A stretch of 64,000 nt of DNA from Pythium myriotylum (lineage: Eukaryota > Oomycota > Peronosporomycetes > Pythiales > Pythiaceae), in assembly GCA_023091665.1 (NCBI GenBank), contig JALJCQ010000007.1, forward strand, positions 1,592,593-1,656,592. The letters run 5' to 3'. The notes under the pieces were generated by a model, which had not been told where the DNA came from, made no database searches, and saw only the letters and a program-made list of their open reading frames with translations. This document shows, piece after piece, positions 22,898-35,426 of the stretch. Each line of letters opens with the position of its first letter. The first letter of the stretch is position 1. Position numbers and translations under genes: made by a program.

Positions 22898-25800
22898 TCT
22901 CGAAGCGTTCGCTGAGTGCACGCTTGGTCGCCGTGAGCAACTCGAGGCTGTTGCAGGCGAGGATGAGGTCGTCGACGTAGATCACCACGAAGATCATCGC
23001 TGAGCCGCTCCGCTTGACGTACACGCAGTGGTCCATCTCGCACTTGGTGAAGCCGACCTTGCGCATGAAGGCGTCGATGGTCTGGTTCCACATGCGTGGC
23101 GACTGCTTGAGACCGTAGAGCGAGCGCTTGAGCTTGCACACGTAGTCGGGGTGGCGCTGGTCGACGAAGCCTTCGGGCTGCTTCATGTAGATTTCTTCGT
23201 CGAGGTTGCCGTTCAGGAACGCCGTCTTGACATCCATCTGATGGATCATGAGCTTGTGTCGAGCGGCGATGCTGAGGATGGTGCGGATCGACGTGAACTT
23301 GGCGACGGGTGCGAACGTCTCTTCGAAGTCGATGCCGTACTTCTGCAGGAACCCCTTGGCAACGAGTCGAGCCTTGTACCGTTCGACGAGTCCTTCGGCG
23401 GTTTCCTTGACCTTGAACACCCACTTGCTGGTGATGGCCTTGCGTCCGGCTGGCAAAGGGACTAGGTCCCAGGTCTCGTTCTTCTTGAGCGACTCGAGCT
23501 CGGAGTCGCAGGCTTCCTTCCAGTTGCTGGCGTCGTCGGATTCCATCGCCGACTTGAACGATGTCGGCAACTCTCCCCCTGAATTCACGACGAGAGCAAA
23601 CTCTTCGTAATCTTGGTCTTCTCCCCCTTGTTCTTGCACGTCTTCGCCTTCTTCGTCTTCATCTTCTACGCCTTCCTCTTCGATCGACGTGAGCAGTGCA
23701 GACAGATCTTCGAGCGATGTCCTTGGACCTTGCGTGGGTGGTGGAGTCGCACCACTTGTGCGTCCAACCCGTCCGTAGCGCTTCTCAACTGGCGGTTCAG
23801 CCAGGTTCTCGAGCGAGTGCGTGCGAGAGTGGCGCTTGGACCCTGGTGCGTAGTCGACATTCGGCTGCTGGGCCGATGCTGGTGCTGCTGGACGCTGCGA
23901 CCGCTGGCCCTGTTGCCACTCCGGTCGCTCGTAGCTGCGCTGACTTGGTGCTGGTGAGGCTGGCTGCTCACCCATGTCTTCATCATCTTGGTTGTCGGTT
24001 GCTTCATCTTGATCTTCATCATCTTCATCGTCGCGGAACTCGACGGACTTGCTCCAGGGTTCTTCGCGCTTGCCATCGTCGAACGTGTCTTCCATGAACT
24101 GCGCGTCTCGACTGATGACGATCCGGCCGGTTGCGATTTCTTCAAACCGATACGCCTTCTCGTGGTCCGAGTAGCCGAGGAACCGACACAAGATGGCTCG
24201 GGCGTCGAACTTCGACCGCTTCTCCTTGGGCACGTGGACGTACGCATGGCAGCCGAACACCTTGAAGTTGGCGAGCAAGGGCTTCTTCCCGTACCATTCT
24301 TCGTACGGCGACTTGTACAAGTCTTGAGCGCGGGTCGGAAGTCGATTGCGAACTTCGACTGCAGTCATGACGGCTTCGCCCCAGTACTCGTCGGACAAGT
24401 TGGCATGGTGGAGCTTGCAACGACCACACTCACCGATGGTTCGGTTCATGCGCTCCGCCACACCGTTCAACTGAGGCGTGTATGGCGGCGTGACGTCGTG
24501 CTCGATGCCACGCTTGCGACAGAACTTGGCAAGTTTGGCCGACTGGTACTCGCCGCCGCCGTCGGTTCGAAGCACCTTGACTCGACGACCGGTTTGGTTC
24601 TCGGCCCAGTTGACGAACTCGACGAACTTGTCGTAGACTTCGTCCTTGGACCGCATCAGGTACAACTTGCACAGTCGAGACTTGTCGTCGGTGAAGGTGG
24701 CAAAGTACTTCATGCCGCCGAAAGTCGGAGTCTTCATGGGGCCGGCCACATCGCTGTACACGACGTCAAGCAGATTCGCAGACCGCTTGGTCGTGCCCGA
24801 CTGGAACTTGACGCGAGTCAGCTTGCCGAGTGCACAGCCTTCACACACCTCCCACTCTTGCACAGACCCGATATCGAGTCCGTCGGCGAGGTCCTTCTTG
24901 ACGATGGCTTCGAGTCCGCTGAAGCCGATGTGACCGAGTCGGAGGTGCCACAGGTACGACTTGGACATGGCGCGACCTCGTCTTGCACTGGCGGCGTGGG
25001 CTGCTTCAGTCGACACTGGAGACATGTTGAGCTTGAACAGACCCTTGCCGATGCGAGTGCCGATGGTCCGCTTGGCGCCCTTCAGCATGACAAAGCAACC
25101 GTCCTTGTCGAACGTCACGGGAGCAACGTCCTCCGTGAATCTTCCGACCGAGAACAGGTTGCGGCTGAGCTTGGGGATATGCCACACGTTGGTGAGCAAA
25201 CCCTTCTTGACACCGCTTGGAGTCTTCATCGACATGAGAATGTCTCCCACGCCAACCGCTTGGACCGTGCCATCATCGGCCAGATGCACGTCGACTGGGT
25301 CGATCTTCTTGTAGTTCATCATGAACTGCTTGGTTCGCGACATGTGCTGAGTCGCACCCGAGTCGACCAACCACGCCGTGGATTGACTCGACTTGCCTTG
25401 GGTCTTCCCGACCGAGAACAGGTACTCGCCGGGGTCTTCATCTCGCGCAAGGTTCGCTCGCTGGAACCGTTGCCGAGGGTTGCCGTTGCCGTTGCCGTTG
25501 CCGCCGGAGTTGCCGTTGCCCGTTGCCGTTGTCCTTGACACGCGAGTGGCACTCCGCGGCCCAATGACCGATCTTGCCGCAGTAGTTGCACGTGCCAGTC
25601 TTCTTGACTGCACGGCCCTTGGGCTTCGCGTCACTTGTCATGAACGCTTGGCCAAGCGTGGCTCCGTCGCCACCTTGCTCCTTGCGCTTCATGTCTTCAT
25701 GGAGCAGCCGAGACGTCACGAGTTCCCACGTGAGCGCGTCGACACGCGACTCCAACGCCGTGATGAGGAACTGGTACGACTCGCTGAGACTGCCGAGAAG

Positions 25801-26307
25801 CGTGATCACCAAGTCGTCTTCGCTGACCGGAGCGCCGACTGCGTCGAGTTGCTCGGCCAGGGTCTTGAGCTTGTTGATGTGCGTGAGCACATCGTCACCT
25901 TCTTCCATCATGGTCGTGAAGAAACGACGACGAAGAAAGAGCTTGTTGGCAAGGCTCTTCTTCTCGAAGTGTTCTTCCAGTCTTGACCATGCATCTTGCG
26001 CACCACTCGCCGACCGAACCAGCGGGAGCTGCGAGTCTTCCATCGCGAGACAGATCATCGCGAGCGCCTTGCGAGACTTCTTCTTGGAGAGGGCTCGGTC
26101 CGCGTCGGTCTGGCACTGCTCGAGTTTGACCTCTCCACAGACAACTTCCCAGACGTCGCGTTCTTCGAGCACCATCTGCATCTTGAACTTCCATGTGTGG
26201 AAGTTGGTTCCGTCGAACTTGTTGATGCGGGCTGGGGTGGTCGAATCCATGGCGAAGGCTGGGGAGGCGAAGTCGGTGGAGGCAGAGTCGGCTGGGCTTG
26301 GGCTCAT
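22893..26307 (-). pseudogene. Copia gag to reverse transcriptase part of the split minus element
   Basis: On the minus strand this is the 5' part of the element whose 3' part is 16952-17856. Start codon is at 26307-26305. It runs through gag, the CCHC knuckle, protease, integrase, linker and most of the reverse transcriptase including YVDD, and ends at MS of the MSDLGEL sequence. A C insertion near 25521 in the GTTGCC (Asn-Gly) repeat shifts the frame after the knuckle; from there to 22893 the pol frame is open. The interruption lies directly after the reverse transcriptase core. It carries several codon changes shared with the plus copies at 26671 and 36335. Confidence 0.92.
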
Positions 26308-26311
26308 AACC

Positions 26312-26670
26312 TGTTGGAAGGTCGCTTGGTTGGTGGGATGCAAAATGCAAAGTGAATTGATCGGGACTTAGTTCGCTGCTGCTACCTCTAAGCCGTCTGT
26401 GTGTGTCCTACGCTACCATAATCAAATGTATGTCCTACCTATCGTAAACATATGCAAACATAGACTGACTTCGTGGATACTTCAACGAAGTCGATGGGTG
26501 GCACTGGATTCAAACCAGAACCAGACGGAGAATCTTCCACATGTCGAATCTTCCACATGTCGAATCTTCCACGGAGAATCTTCTACAGGAGGTTCTTCTA
26601 CAGCCGAGCTTCAACTGCCGAGCTTCAACTGGAATGATGACGCTGGGTTCGAGGCGCATCATCTTCAACA
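26312..26670 (-). repeat. Copia 5' LTR (LTR10), 359 bp, subtype c
   Basis: This is the 5' LTR of the minus element 16593-26670, with its primer-binding site at 26294-26311. It is subtype c, like LTR8 and LTR9, and unlike its own partner LTR7 (subtype b). Gene conversion from the neighbouring LTRs is the simplest explanation. Confidence 0.95.
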
Positions 26671-26675
26671 AAGCG
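26671..26675. repeat. Right target-site duplication AAGCG
   Basis: The right copy of the 5-bp duplication flanking the minus element 16593-26670. Confidence 0.9.
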
Positions 26676-29600
26676 TTCATGACAAGTGACGCGAAGCCCA
26701 AGGGCCGTGCAGTCAAGAAGACTGGCACGTGCAACTACTGCGGCAAGATCGGTCATTGGGCCGCGGAGTGCCACTCGCGTGTCAAGGACAACGGCAACGG
26801 CAACGGCAACTCCGGCGGCAACGGCAACGGCAACGGAAACGGAAACGGCAACCCTCGGCAACGGTTCCAGCGAGCCAACCTTGCGCGAGATGAAGACCCC
26901 GGCGAGTACCTGTTCTCGGTCGGGAAGACCCAAGGCAAGTCGAGTCAATCCACGGCGTGGTTGGTCGACTCGGGTGCGACTCAGCACATGTCGCGAACCA
27001 AGCAGTTCATGATGAACTACAAGAAGATTGACCCAGTCGACGTGCATCTGGCCGATGATGGCACGGTCCAAGCGGTCGGCGTGGGAGACATTCTCATGTC
27101 GATGAAGACTCCAAGCGGTGTCAAGAAGGGTTTGCTCACCAACGTGTGGCATATCCCCAAGCTCAGCCGCAACCTGTTCTCGGTCGGAAGATTCACGGAG
27201 GACGTTGCTCCCGTGACGTTCGACAAGGACGGTTGCTTTGTCATGCTGAAGGGCGCCAAGCGGACCATCGGCACTCGCATCGGCAAGGGTCTGTTCAAGC
27301 TCAACATGTCTCCAGTGTCGACTGAAGCAGCCCACGCCGCCAGTGCAAGACGAGGTCGCGCCATGTCCAAGTCGTACCTGTGGCACCTCCGACTCGGTCA
27401 CATCGGCTTCAGCGGACTCGAAGCCATCGTCAAGAAGGACCTCGCCGACGGACTCGACATTGGGTCTGTGCAAGAGTGGGAGGTCTGTGAAGGCTGTGCA
27501 CTCGGCAAGCTGACTCGCGTCAAGTTCCAGTCGGGCACGACCAAGCGGTCTGCGAATCTGCTTGACGTCGTGTACAGCGATGTGGCCGGCCCCATGAAGA
27601 CTCCGACTTTCGGCGGCATGAAGTACTTTGCCACCTTCACCGACGACAAGTCTCGACTGTGCAAGTTGTACCTGATGCGGTCCAAGGACGAAGTCTACGA
27701 CAAGTTCGTCGAGTTCGTCAACTGGGCCGAGAACCAAACCGGTCGTCGAGTCAAGGTGCTTCGAACCGACGGCGGCGGCGAGTACCAGTCGGCCAAACTT
27801 GCCAAGTTCTGTCGCAAGCGTGGCATCGAGCACGACGTCACGCCGCCATACACGCCTCAGTTGAACGGTGTGGCGGAGCGCATGAACCGAACCATCGGTG
27901 AGTGTGGTCGTTGCAAGCTCCACCATGCCAACTTGTCCGACGAGTACTGGGGCGAAGCCGTCATGACTGCAGTCGAAGTTCGCAATCGACTTCCGACCCG
28001 CGCTCAAGACTTGTACAAGTCGCCGTACGAAGAATGGTACGGGAAGAAGCCCTTGCTCGCCAACTTCAAGGTGTTCGGCTGCCATGCGTACGTCCACGTG
28101 CCCAAGGAGAAGCGGTCGAAGTTCGACGCCCGAGCCATCTTGTGTCGGTTCCTCGGCTACTCGGACCACGAGAAGGCGTATCGGTTTGAAGAAATCGCAA
28201 CCGGCCGGATCGTCATCAGTCGAGACGCGCAGTTCATGGAAGACACGTTCGACGATGGCAAGCGCGAAGAACCCTGGAGCAAGTCCGTCGAGTTCCGCGA
28301 CGATGAAGATGATGAAGATGAAGCAACCGACAACCAAGATGATGAAGACATGGGTGAGCAGCCAGCCTCACCAGCACCAAGTCAGCGCAGCTACGAGCGA
28401 CCGGAGTGGCAACAGGGCCAGCGGTCGCAGCGTCCAGCAGCACCAGCATCGGCCCAGCAGCCGAATGTCGACTACGCACCAGGGTCCAAGCGCCACTCTC
28501 GCACGCACTCGCTCGAGAACCTGGCTGAACCGCCAGTTGAGAAGCGCTACGGACGGGTTGGACGCACAAGTGGTGCGACTCCACCACCCACGCAAGGTCC
28601 AAGGACATCGCTCGAAGATCTGTCTGCACTGCTCACGTCGATCGAAGAGGAAGGCGTAGAAGATGAAGACGAAGAAGGCGAAGACGTGCAAGAACAAGGG
28701 GGAGAAGACCAAGATTACGAAGAGTTTGCTCTCGTCGTGAATTCAGGGGGAGAGTTGCCGACATCGTTCAAGTCGGCGATGGAATCCGACGACGCCAGCA
28801 ACTGGAAGGAAGCCTGCGACTCCGAGCTTGAGTCGCTCAAGAAGAACGAGACATGGGACCTAGTCCCTTTGCCAGCCGGACGCAAGGCCATCACCAGCAA
28901 GTGGGTGTTCAAGGTCAAGGAAACCGCCGAAGGACTCGTCGAGCGGTACAAGGCTCGACTCGTTGCCAAGGGGTTCCTGCAGAAGTACGGCATCGACTTC
29001 GAAGAGACATTCGCACCCGTCGCCAAGTTCACGTCGATCCGCACCATCCTCAGCATCGCCGCTCGACACAAGCTCATGATCCATCAGATGGATGTCAAGA
29101 CGGCGTTCCTGAACGGCAACCTCGACGAAGAAATCTACATGAAGCAGCCCGAAGGCTTCGTCGACCAGCGCCACCCCGACTACGTGTGCAAGCTCAAGCG
29201 CTCGCTCTACGGTCTCAAGCAGTCGCCACGCATGTGGAACCAGACCATCGACGCCTTCATGCGCAAGGTCGGCTTCACCAAGTGCGAGATGGACCACTGC
29301 GTGTACGTCAAGCGGAGCGGCTCAGCGATGATCTTCGTGGTGATCTACGTCGACGACCTCATCCTCGCCTGCAACAGCCTCGAGTTGCTCACGGCGACCA
29401 AGCGTGCACTCAGCGAACGCTTCGAGATGTCCGACCTCGGCGAACTCAAGTACTGCCTCGGCATGGAAGTTGATCAAGACCCCAAGTCCGGCGACGTGAC
29501 CATGCGGCAGACCAAGTTCCTGCAGTCGATCCTGACCAAGTTCGGCATGCAAGACTGCAAACCAGTGAGGACCCCTCAAGACCCCGGACTCAAGCTGACC

Positions 29601-30380
29601 AAGGCCATGTGTGAAGGTGGTTGCAAGCACGAAGACACCATGAAGAACGTGCCGTACCGAAGTGCAGTCGGCGCACTCATGTACCTCATGGTCGGCACTC
29701 GACCAGACCTCGCAGCGGCAGTCGGCACACTCAGCCAGTTCGCCGCGGACCCGTGTCCAACACACTGGCAAGCTCTCAAGCGTGTGCTCCGATACCTGCA
29801 AGCGACTCCGACGTACGGCCTGCAGTTCTCGGCATCGAACGACGGAAGACTGGTCGGCTACTCCGACGCCGACTGGGCTGGCGACATCGAGTCACGTCGA
29901 AGCACCAGCGGCTACGTGTTCATGCTCAACGGCGGGTGCATCAGCTGGCGCAGCAAGAAGCAGCGAACTGTCGCCCTCTCCTCGACCGAAGCAGAGTACA
30001 TGGCTCTATCGGAAGCGATCCAAGAAGCCGTGTGGCTCAAGGCGTTCCTGTGCGAACTCGGCGAAGTTGCAAGCGACCAAGCGCTCACGGTGTACGAAGA
30101 CAACCAAGGTGCGATCGCGTTGGCCAAGAACCCCGAGTTCCACAAGCGCACCAAGCACATCGACATTCGCTACCACTTCGTTCGTGAGAAGGTCGAGGAC
30201 GGTCAAGTGTGTCTGCAGTATTGCCCGACCCAAGACATGCTTGCCGACATCATGACCAAGCCGATCCCCACTGTCCAGTTCGACGTGCTCCGCACCAAGC
30301 TTGGTGTCCAAGACGCAGTCGAGTCGAGGGGGAGTGTTGAAGATGATGCGCCTCGAACCCAGCGTCATCATTCCAGTTGA
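26671..30380 (+). pseudogene. Copia gag knuckle to RNase H, 3' part of the split plus element
   Basis: This fragment resumes the frame of 15926-16592 at the codons for AFMTSDAK and remains open to the stop inside LTR11 (30380). It includes the CCHC knuckle, Asn-Gly repeat, DSG protease, D,D35E integrase, acidic linker (one DQ pair shorter than some copies), YVDD reverse transcriptase and RNase H, with no visible break. Apart from the nested insertion, the element is intact. The frame continues upstream into LTR10 without a stop, so a chimeric transcript from there could be read through. The first internal ATG is at 26679. Confidence 0.93.
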
Positions 30381-30693
30381 AGCTCGGCAGTTGAAGCTCG
30401 GCTGTAGAAGATTCTCCTGCAGAAGATTCTCCGTGGAAGATTCGACATGTGGAAGATTCGACATGTGGAAGATTCTCCGTCTGGTTCTGGTTTGAATCCA
30501 GTGCCACCCATCGACTTCGTTGAAGTATCCACGAAGTCAGTTTATGTTTGCATATGTTTACGATAGGTAGGACATACATTTGATTATGGTAGCGTAGGAC
30601 ACACACAGACGGCTTAGAGGTAGCAGTAGCGAACTAAGTCCCGATCAATTCACTTTGCATTTTGCATCCCACCAACCAAGCGACCTTTCAACA
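30335..30693 (+). repeat. Copia 3' LTR (LTR11), subtype b
   Basis: This is the 3' LTR of the split plus element. The end reads GACCTTTCAACA (one change from CCTTCCAACA). Its outer flank CGCAT (30694-30698) is pol of another copy, so the element appears to have inserted into that copy. The matching left flank is not in the window. Confidence 0.95.
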
Positions 30694-33195
30694 CGCATGA
30701 ACCGAACCATCGGTGAGTGTGGTCGTTGCAAGCTCCACCATGCCAACTTGTCCGACGAGTACTGGGGCGAAGCCGTCATGACTGCAGTCGAAGTTCGCAA
30801 CCGACTTCCGACCCGCGCTCAAGACTTGTACAAGTCGCCGTACGAAGAATGGTACGGGAAGAAGCCCTTGCTCGCCAACTTCAAGGTGTTCGGCTGCCAT
30901 GCGTACGTCCACGTGCCCAAGGAGAAGCGGTCGAAGTTCGACGCCCGAGCCATCTTGTGTCGGTTCCTCGGCTACTCGGACCACGAGAAGGCGTATCGGT
31001 TTGAAGAAATCGCAACCGGCCGGATCGTCATCAGTCGAGACGCGCAGTTCATGGAAGACACGTTCGACGATGGCAAGCGCGAAGAACCCTGGAGCAAGTC
31101 CGTCGAGTTCCGCGACGATGAAGATGATGAAGATGAAGCAACCGACAACCAAGATGATGAAGACATGGGTGAGCAGCCAGCCTCACCAGCACCAAGTCAG
31201 CGCAGCTACGAGCGACCGGAGTGGCAACAGGGCCAGCGGTCGCAGCGTCCAGCAGCACCAGCATCGGCCCAGCAGCCGAATGTCGACTACGCACCAGGGT
31301 CCAAGCGCCACTCTCGCACGCACTCGCTCGAGAACCTGGCTGAACCGCCAGTTGAGAAGCGCTACGGACGGGTTGGACGCACAAGTGGTGCGACTCCACC
31401 ACCCACGCAAGGTCCAAGGACATCGCTCGAAGATCTGTCTGCACTGCTCACGTCGATCGAAGAGGAAGGCGTAGAAGATGAAGACGAAGAAGGCGAAGAC
31501 GTGCAAGAACAAGGGGGAGAAGACCAAGATTACGAAGAGTTTGCTCTCGTCGTGAATTCAGGGGGAGAGTTGCCGACATCGTTCAAGTCGGCGATGGAAT
31601 CCGACGACGCCAGCAACTGGAAGGAAGCCTGCGACTCCGAGCTTGAGTCGCTCAAGAAGAACGAGACATGGGACCTAGTCCCTTTGCCAGCCGGACGCAA
31701 GGCCATCACCAGCAAGTGGGTGTTCAAGGTCAAGGAAACCGCCGAAGGACTCGTCGAGCGGTACAAGGCTCGACTCGTTGCCAAGGGGTTCCTGCAGAAG
31801 TACGGCATCGACTTCGAAGAGACATTCGCACCCGTCGCCAAGTTCACGTCGATCCGCACCATCCTCAGCATCGCCGCTCGACACAAGCTCATGATCCATC
31901 AGATGGATGTCAAGACGGCGTTCCTGAACGGCAACCTCGACGAAGAAATCTACATGAAGCAGCCCGAAGGCTTCGTCGACCAGCGCCACCCCGACTACGT
32001 GTGCAAGCTCAAGCGCTCGCTCTACGGTCTCAAGCAGTCGCCACGCATGTGGAACCAGACCATCGACGCCTTCATGCGCAAGGTCGGCTTCACCAAGTGC
32101 GAGATGGACCACTGCGTGTACGTCAAGCGGAGCGGCTCAGCGATGATCTTCGTGGTGATCTACGTCGACGACCTCATCCTCGCCTGCAACAGCCTCGAGT
32201 TGCTCACGGCGACCAAGCGTGCACTCAGCGAACGCTTCGAGATGTCCGACCTCGGCGAACTCAAGTACTGCCTCGGCATGGAAGTTGATCAAGACCCCAA
32301 GTCCGGCGACGTGACCATGCGGCAGACCAAGTTCCTGCAGTCGATCCTGACCAAGTTCGGCATGCAAGACTGCAAACCAGTGAGGACCCCTCAAGACCCC
32401 GGACTCAAGCTGACCAAGGCCATGTGTGAAGGTGGTTGCAAGCACGAAGACACCATGAAGAACGTGCCGTACCGAAGTGCAGTCGGCGCACTCATGTACC
32501 TCATGGTCGGCACTCGACCAGACCTCGCAGCGGCAGTCGGCACACTCAGCCAGTTCGCCGCGGACCCGTGTCCAACACACTGGCAAGCTCTCAAGCGTGT
32601 GCTCCGATACCTGCAAGCGACTCCGACGTACGGCCTGCAGTTCTCGGCATCGAACGACGGAAGACTGGTCGGCTACTCCGACGCCGACTGGGCTGGCGAC
32701 ATCGAGTCACGTCGAAGCACCAGCGGCTACGTGTTCATGCTCAACGGCGGATGCATCAGCTGGCGCAGCAAGAAGCAGCGAACTGTCGCCCTCTCCTCGA
32801 CCGAAGCAGAGTACATGGCTCTATCGGAAGCGATCCAAGAAGCCGTGTGGCTCAAGGCGTTCCTGTGCGAACTCGGCGAAGTTGCAAGCGACCAAGCGCT
32901 CACGGTGTACGAAGACAACCAAGGTGCGATCGCGTTGGCCAAGAACCCCGAGTTCCACAAGCGCACCAAGCACATCGACATTCGCTACCACTTCGTTCGT
33001 GAGAAGGTCGAGGACGGCCAAGTGTGTCTGCAGTATTGCCCGACCCAAGACATGCTTGCCGACATCATGACCAAGCCGATCCCCACTGTCCAGTTCGACG
33101 TGCTCCGCACCAAGCTTGGTGTTCAAGACGCAGTCGAGTCGAGGGGGAGTGTTGAAGATGATGCGCCTCGAACCCAGCGTCATCATTCCAGTTGA
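30694..33195 (+). pseudogene. Copia pol 3' part, integrase end to RNase H, open frame
   Basis: Plus-strand internal sequence begins at the codons for [11 protein letters not shown], right after the integrase catalytic Glu, and is open to the stop in LTR12 (33195); from the ATG at 30697 it is 832 codons. It contains the integrase C-terminal part, acidic linker, reverse transcriptase (YVDD near 32160-32172) and RNase H. Gag, protease and the integrase catalytic core are absent. It closely matches the preceding copy at 26671-30380 (for example the same [14 protein letters not shown] linker and the same HTLES-region changes), which fits recent duplication or a common source. Confidence 0.92.
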
Positions 33196-33508
33196 AGCTC
33201 GGCAGTTGAAGCTCGGCTGTAGAAGATTCTCCTGCAGAAGATTCTCCGTGGAAGATTCGACATGTGGAAGATTCGACATGTGGAAGATTCTCCGTCTGGT
33301 TCTGGTTTGAATCCAGTGCCACCCATCGACTTCGTTGAAGTATCCACGAAGTCAGTTTATGTTTGCATATGTTTACGATAGGTAGGACATACATTTGATT
33401 ATGGTAGCGTAGGACACACACAGACGGCTTTGAGGTAGCAGTAGCGAACTAAGTCCCGATCAATTCACTTTGCATTTTGCATCCCACCAACCAAGCGACC
33501 TTCCAACA
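33150..33508 (+). repeat. Copia LTR12, shared by two adjacent copies, subtype b
   Basis: It follows the polypurine tract of the copy on its left and directly precedes a primer-binding site (33509-33526) on its right, so it serves as 3' LTR of one copy and 5' LTR of the next. It has one private change (GGCTTTGAGG for GGCTTAGAGG). Confidence 0.95.
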
Positions 33509-34954
33509 GGTTATGAGCCCAAGCCCAGCCGACTCTGCCTCCACCGACTTCGCCTCCCCAGCCTTCGCCATGGATTCGACCACCCCAGCCCGCATCAACA
33601 AGTTCGACGGAACCAACTTCCACACATGGAAGTTCAAGATGCAGATGGTGCTCGAAGAACGCGACGTCTGGGAAGTTGTCTGTGGAGAGGTCAAACTCGA
33701 GCAGTGCCAGACCGACGCGGACCGAGCCCTCTTCAAGAAGAAGTCTCGCAAGGCGCTCGCGATGATCTGTCTCGCGATGGAAGACTCGCAGCTCCCGCTG
33801 GTTCGGTCGGCGAGTGGTGCGCAAGATGCATGGTCAAGACTGGAAGAACACTTCGAGAAGAAGAGCCTTGCCAACAAGCTCTTTCTTCGTCGTCGTTTCT
33901 TCACGACCATGATGGAAGAAGGTGACGATGTGCTCACGCACATCAACAAGCTCAAGACCCTGGCCGAGCAACTCGACGCAGTCGGCGCTCCGGTCAGCGA
34001 AGACGACTTGGTGATCACGCTTCTCGGCAGTCTCAGCGAGTCGTACCAGTTCCTCATCACGGCGTTGGAGTCGCGTGTCGACGCGCTCACGTGGGAACTC
34101 GTGACGTCTCGGCTGCTCCATGAAGACATGAAGCGCAAGGAGCAAGGTGGCGACGGAGCCACGCTTGGCCAAGCGTTCATGACAAGTGACGCGAAGCCCA
34201 AGGGCCGTGCAGTCAAGAAGACTGGCACGTGCAACTACTGCGGCAAGATCGGTCATTGGGCCGCGGAGTGCCACTCGCGTGTCAAGGACAACGGCAACGG
34301 CAACGGCAACTCCGGCGGCAACGGCAACGGCAACGGAAACGGCAACCCTCGGCAACGGTTCCAGCGAGCGAACCTTGCGCGAGATGAAGACCCCGGCGAG
34401 TACCTGTTCTCGGTCGGGAAGACCCAAGGCAAGTCGAGTCAATCCACGGCGTGGTTGGTCGACTCGGGTGCGACTCAGCACATGTCGCGAACCAAGCAGT
34501 TCATGATGAACTACAAGAAGATTGACCCAGTCGACGTGCATCTGGCCGATGATGGCACGGTCCAAGCGGTCGGCGTGGGAGACATTCTCATGTCGATGAA
34601 GACTCCAAGCGGTGTCAAGAAGGGTTTGCTCACCAACGTGTGGCATATCCCCAAGCTCAGCCGCAACCTGTTCTCGGTCGGAAGATTCACGGAGGACGTT
34701 GCTCCCGTGACGTTCGACAAGGACGGTTGCTTCGTCGTTCTCAAGGGCGACAAGCGGACCATCGGCACTCGTATCGGCAAGGGTCTGTTCAAGCTCAACA
34801 TGTCTCCAGTATCGATTGAAGCAGCCCACGCCGCCAGTACAAGACGAGGTCGCGCCATGTCCAAGTCGTACCTGTGGCACCTCCGACTCGGTCACATCGG
34901 CTTCAGCGGTCTCGAAGCCATCGTCAAGAAGGGCCTCGCCGACGGACTCGACAT
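33509..34954 (+). pseudogene. Copia gag-protease-integrase N-part, interrupted by a DNA transposon
   Basis: The gag ATG is at 33513 and the frame is open through gag, the CCHC knuckle, protease DSG and the GAG-pre-integrase HLRLGH motif. At 34955 a 472-bp inverted-repeat element interrupts codons of the sequence GLDIGSVQ, adding a foreign tail and a stop at 35003. This copy is more diverged than most (LKGDKR, SIEAAHAASTRRG, VKKGLADG), which suggests it is one of the older insertions. The remainder continues at 35427. Confidence 0.9.
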
Positions 34955-35426
34955 AATAGAGTACTTTCGGAACGGTCGAGACTCAAATCCAATTCGAGAT
35001 TGACGACTTTGACAAAAGTAGGTAGGCTAATTATGTGCTTGTCACAGAAGTGGAAATTGAATTTGGTCCATCTGTCGAGTAAAGTCTGTGTTTTTCTCGA
35101 CAGCATTCTAGATTCGACGATGGGAGACGCTCACGCCGCAGGGAAGCATTTTTACTTGGACCGACGGCATTAAGCTTCTCGTGGACGCGAACTGATCGCG
35201 GCGATCAGAAGCACAGAATCTTCGATGCCAAGATGCGGTTTCTTGCGCAGTTGGAGCACAAGTTCGTGACCAATGATGCCTTTGGTTTGGCGCCAAGATC
35301 GGTTGCTGAACGATTCTACACACACGTAAAACCCAAAAACCCAAACACCATATGTCGACTCTCAGAGACTAAGCTACTCCCTCTTTGAGTCTCGAAGTGA
35401 ATCTCGATCAGTTCCGAAAGTCCTCT
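34955..35426. mobile_element. 472-bp inverted-repeat DNA transposon (MITE-like)
   Basis: This foreign insert interrupts copia integrase. Its ends are imperfect inverted repeats: the left reads AGAGTACTTTCGGAACGGTC from 34958, and the reverse complement of the right end reads AGAGGACTTTCGGAACTGATC. The best fit to the uninterrupted sequence GACATTGGG gives an AT duplication (34953-34954, 35427-35428) with three extra bases at the left end; a TA-type target with a mutation cannot be excluded. It is too short for a transposase. The interior (35110-35330) shows coding-like stretches, for example an open run encoding RFLAQLEHKFVTNDAFG, which suggests derivation from a larger element by internal deletion. 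Superfamily not determined. Confidence 0.75.

Noticed and set aside
30694..33195. Independent reverse transcriptase gene starting at 30697
   Set aside because: Its ATG is an internal methionine of pol right after the integrase Glu, and the sequence abuts an LTR end. It is a truncated copia copy.
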